Assembly: GCA_003008705.1 (NCBI GenBank)
Contig: PDUO01000020.1
Coordinates: 126,817 to 190,816 of the forward strand
Source: Pezicula radicicola
Taxonomy: Eukaryota > Ascomycota > Leotiomycetes > Helotiales > Dermateaceae
Length of the DNA stretch: 64,000 nucleotides
Direction: 5' to 3'
This document shows, one piece after another, positions 61,141 to 64,000 of the stretch (position 1 is its first letter; the number at the start of each line of letters is the position of its first letter). The position numbers and the translations under genes are program-made. A model generated the notes under the pieces. The model had not been told where the DNA came from. It made no database searches and saw only the letters and a list, made by a program, of their open reading frames with translations.

Positions 61141-64000
61141 TCTAGAGTCGCTTGTAAACAGAGCAAATGAAGTCTTAGGGTTAAGTCCTTAAACTTCTTT
61201 GAAATTCTACTTACTAAATAAAAGGTATACACTTTATAAAGGAGCGAACACTTCCATGTTAACCGGTGATACTAACTTAGTGTAAGTATCCTTTAACACA
61301 CATCGGAGTTTCAAAATTTTATCTCCTATTAGAGGGTTTCAGTTGATATTTTAAATATGCAGAGCGGCGTGCATCTTCCTTAATTAGGCTTAAGGGATGT
61401 ACAACTTTCATACTTTATACATTGTTCTACTTCTTCTTACATACAGGCAAGCTACACATAATATAGAAGAGCCGATATTTGTTGTTTGTAGAAGTAGAGG
61501 AGCTGGGTCTTAATGTGCCCAATAATATGAACTCATATTATAGGGCATATATAGATTTGTAGGTAGAAAATTAATATATAGTAAGCGAGGCCTTCTAATT
61601 AGTTATAGAAACTACGAAAGACTTGAAAGCAGAGCATAGGCAATTCCACCCTAAAGGGTATGCTCTTTGATTTGTGGGGCCCCATTCTACATATAAAAAA
61701 ATACCAACTGAAACTCTCTATTGTGGTATTGTTATCCCATTGTAGGGATATAAGCAAAAGAAGACATCTTAACCTTGACCTCTTTAGTATAATCATAAGT
61801 TAGCAACCCTCCAGAGACTATCGTATGAATCAGCCATTCTTTTATTTTACTATATATTCAATTAATTAGAATCATTCTACTTCTAATCAACAATTTTCAT
61901 TTCAAGCAATCTAATATTTGCTTTGCAAAATAATTCAAACACCTGTTCTCCGTTGTATTTCAAAAAATAGATAAATGTCTTTTGATCACCTAACTAGCCT
62001 AAAAGAAGTCGGTAGGTTCTAGAGACCAATTCGAGCATTATTATCTAATGAATGGGAAGCAATACAGACAGCAATATGTGGTGGCAATAGTGGTGGATTC
62101 TGTGTTCTGTGTGGAAGCTAGAGTGCCAGAATGGGCCTACTTGTAGTGGGCAATCACATGACCATTCCCATATATTCACCATATTCAACATTATCCTTTT
62201 CTGCGTCAACTGCTATTCTTTTCAGGGATTTAACAGCCCGAGAATTTCACCACCAAAAAATATGTGTGTTTTACCGTGCACGTCCTATTGGTACGTGCAC
62301 TTAATACTGTACGAAAGGGAGCTTCAAGAAATAAGCATCACCCCCTGGCTAGCATGACAAAGTATACGCACTTTCAGGGCCGAAGTATTAGAACTGCGCA
62401 CCCGGGAGACGCTAAATGCCTTTAAGCGAGCCAGGGATGGTGACGCTTATTTCTTGAAACCCCCTTTCGTATGAAGGGATATCATTGTGCCTTAACATAA
62501 TTCAATACTACAGTAGAGGTAGTTATGTGCCAACCCTCTTGTCAATAAATCAAATGTTTCCTATTAATATCCAAGAGGAAGACATAAAGAAACGGTTTAA
62601 GTTCGCTATGTTCTAGATAGGGGGGCTAGTGCGAGTATTTAGCGAGAATCACATGATATATATTATTGTTCTTCCGCCTCTAGAACACCCAACATCACAT
62701 CCCTAACACCTCTCAGTATGTTTCTCCCTTAGAACTTGTACAGTAAGTACCTCTCATACCCAACTCCTGTATCTTCTTACCATAGTATGGGTCACCAAGG
62801 GGACGACGATCATAAAAGACAAGGGTCTCCTTAATAAACATGAAACTAACAACACGCGTAGACAAACATGCGATAAATAGCCATACACTGCCATATTACG
62901 CGTACCATGTCAACCCTTTCAACTTTTCGCGGTTTCAACGCCAAGATTTCTGGGGATCTTGAGGCTCAAAACGGCAGATCGGCACATTGATTGTAGCTAG
63001 ACAAATCAATGGCATTGTTGAGATCTGAGATGGGGCCAAGCACGCTACGTAAATGCTTGATTTGATCTTGCCTGAGCCCACCTTGCGACAATCCACTTCA
63101 GCCGCCGCCCCTGCAGGACATTGCTAGGGACGAAGTCGAAACTATGCAGTTGTACAAAGCAGGCAAGTCATACGAGTAATCGAATTATTTCATACGGGTG
63201 TTACCACGTGAGTGCCTCTCAACATTCTAGATGGAGTAGACTACAGAGGGAAAGAGTTCATACTGAGGTGCAAATATTTCGACAAAATACAGATGCTAAA
63301 CCTATATACGTACAACACGTACAGAGCTCCAAACCCTACCAATTAATGAACCCCCATTATTATCCGTGGATATCTCTCACAAGGCTGAGGCCCCCTGTAC
63401 TTCGTAGATTTATTATTGGAGAGTCACTAATAAAGGCAGCCCGTTACGATACCCCCCTCGCATCTATTTCTCTCTCCATCATCTTGCGTCATTCGTCCAA
63501 TATTGTGTAACAAAGAAGCGCTGGCCGTATCGGCCCATCGTCACTGAGCTTCGCCTCAAGTTTTGGGACGACAATTATCAGACGAACCCGGCTCTATTTT
63601 GCATCGCCCCCACAGTGGGTGTACGTTCCCAAGTTTTGAACTTCGAACAGTTCTTACACGACTTGAGACGAAAGGACAGTAATTATGGAAATTTGGTGTG
63701 AATGCCTTCAAGCAACATGTCCGGCAGTCCAAGGTGACAGACGGTGAAGACGGTGAGGACGGTATGTTGAAACGAAACATCAGGAAAGGTACATATATCT
63801 GTGAAGAATTTCCCAGATTCCTCTTTTCTTTCAGCATCGCATTTCAGCATTCTCTTCTTCACTTACATTACATTCATTTTCGAACTTCTCAGGATCACGA
63901 TTGATTCGCGACCTTCTTTTCTACACTACACTTCTTACAATCCTTAAGCTTCACACTCTTCACTCTCAACAGTCACTACTCAGTACTTTTACTTCACTAT
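61141..64000. other. gene-poor end of the window
   Basis: No supported gene in 2.9 kb. Short frames (for example 62109-62357 and 63121-63510) have no family resemblance. A foldback element lies at 62310-62471. The pyrimidine-rich CTTCACTC…CAGTCACTACTC run at 63920-64000 looks like a fungal 5' leader, so a plus-strand gene may start just beyond the window. Confidence 0.45.
62310..62471. mobile_element. short foldback/MITE-like element
   Basis: Arms of about 41 and 43 bp (62310-62350 and 62429-62471) form an inverted repeat: TACGAAAGGG…AAGAAATAAGC at the left and GCTTATTTCTTGAAACC…TTTCGTA at the right. A few mismatches and a small length difference occur near the C-run. The unique centre is about 78 bp. 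There is no coding capacity. No clear target-site duplication is visible. Confidence 0.6.

Noticed and set aside
1..64000. CRISPR arrays, operons, tRNA and rRNA genes
   Set aside because: No regularly spaced repeats, no ribosome-binding-site pattern and no tRNA or rRNA signature were seen; the genome is eukaryotic.

Overview
The window is nuclear DNA from a filamentous ascomycete. The protein-coding genes carry several short introns (about 45-120 nt, GTAAGT-type donors, CTAAC-like branch points). The gene content is typical of Pezizomycotina: a CFEM/Pth11-type receptor, a heme-thiolate peroxidase, a GH18 chitinase with a CBM1, an amino-acid permease, Dal5-type and other MFS carriers, and flavin monooxygenases. 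A block of AT-rich, stop-riddled transposons has the look of repeat-induced point mutation (RIP). The overall character suggests Leotiomycetes-like fungi, but that placement is inference.

Layout. 1-8.8 kb: gene-poor, with a decayed Hsp70-like gene (about 1.0-2.2 kb, minus) and an intact TmpA-like membrane flavoreductase (4.7-6.0 kb, minus). 8.8-14.1 kb: a seven-exon secreted chloroperoxidase-family gene (minus) and an eight-exon CFEM/seven-TM Pth11-like receptor (plus). 15.9-19.0 kb: a small F-box protein and two proteins of unknown function. 20.8-21.6 kb: a frameshifted CFEM/one-TM pseudogene. 23.2-25.1 kb: amino-acid permease. 26.6-27.1 kb: remnant of an FAD monooxygenase. 29.2-30.9 kb: secreted chitinase. 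31.6-34.7 kb (minus): one five-exon gene that fuses an FAD/NAD(P)-binding (NAD_binding_9-like) domain to a formyltransferase domain. Read separately it looks like two genes, but the splice phases and the protein family signature across the junction join them.

35.1-47.1 kb is a three-level nest of transposons. A Tad/I-like LINE (minus) is split by a Tc1/mariner-type DNA transposon (plus), which is itself split by a 6.0-kb Copia LTR retrotransposon with 280-bp LTRs and a perfect 5-bp target-site duplication. All three are disabled by stop codons. The 19 differences I count between the two LTRs are all transitions.

47.7-58.3 kb looks like a transport-and-catabolism neighbourhood. It holds an MFS carrier with a single-base deletion (minus), a Dal5-like MFS carrier (plus), a metal-dependent amidohydrolase (minus), and, divergently from it, a 1225-residue membrane-anchored beta-propeller/amidohydrolase protein (plus). 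A sensible working model is import of, or extracellular attack on, an amide- or peptide-like compound followed by hydrolysis; the substrate cannot be read from the sequence. 59.1-61.1 kb is a three-exon flavin monooxygenase that is visibly GC-richer than everything around it. 61.1-64 kb is gene-poor and contains a 165-bp foldback element.
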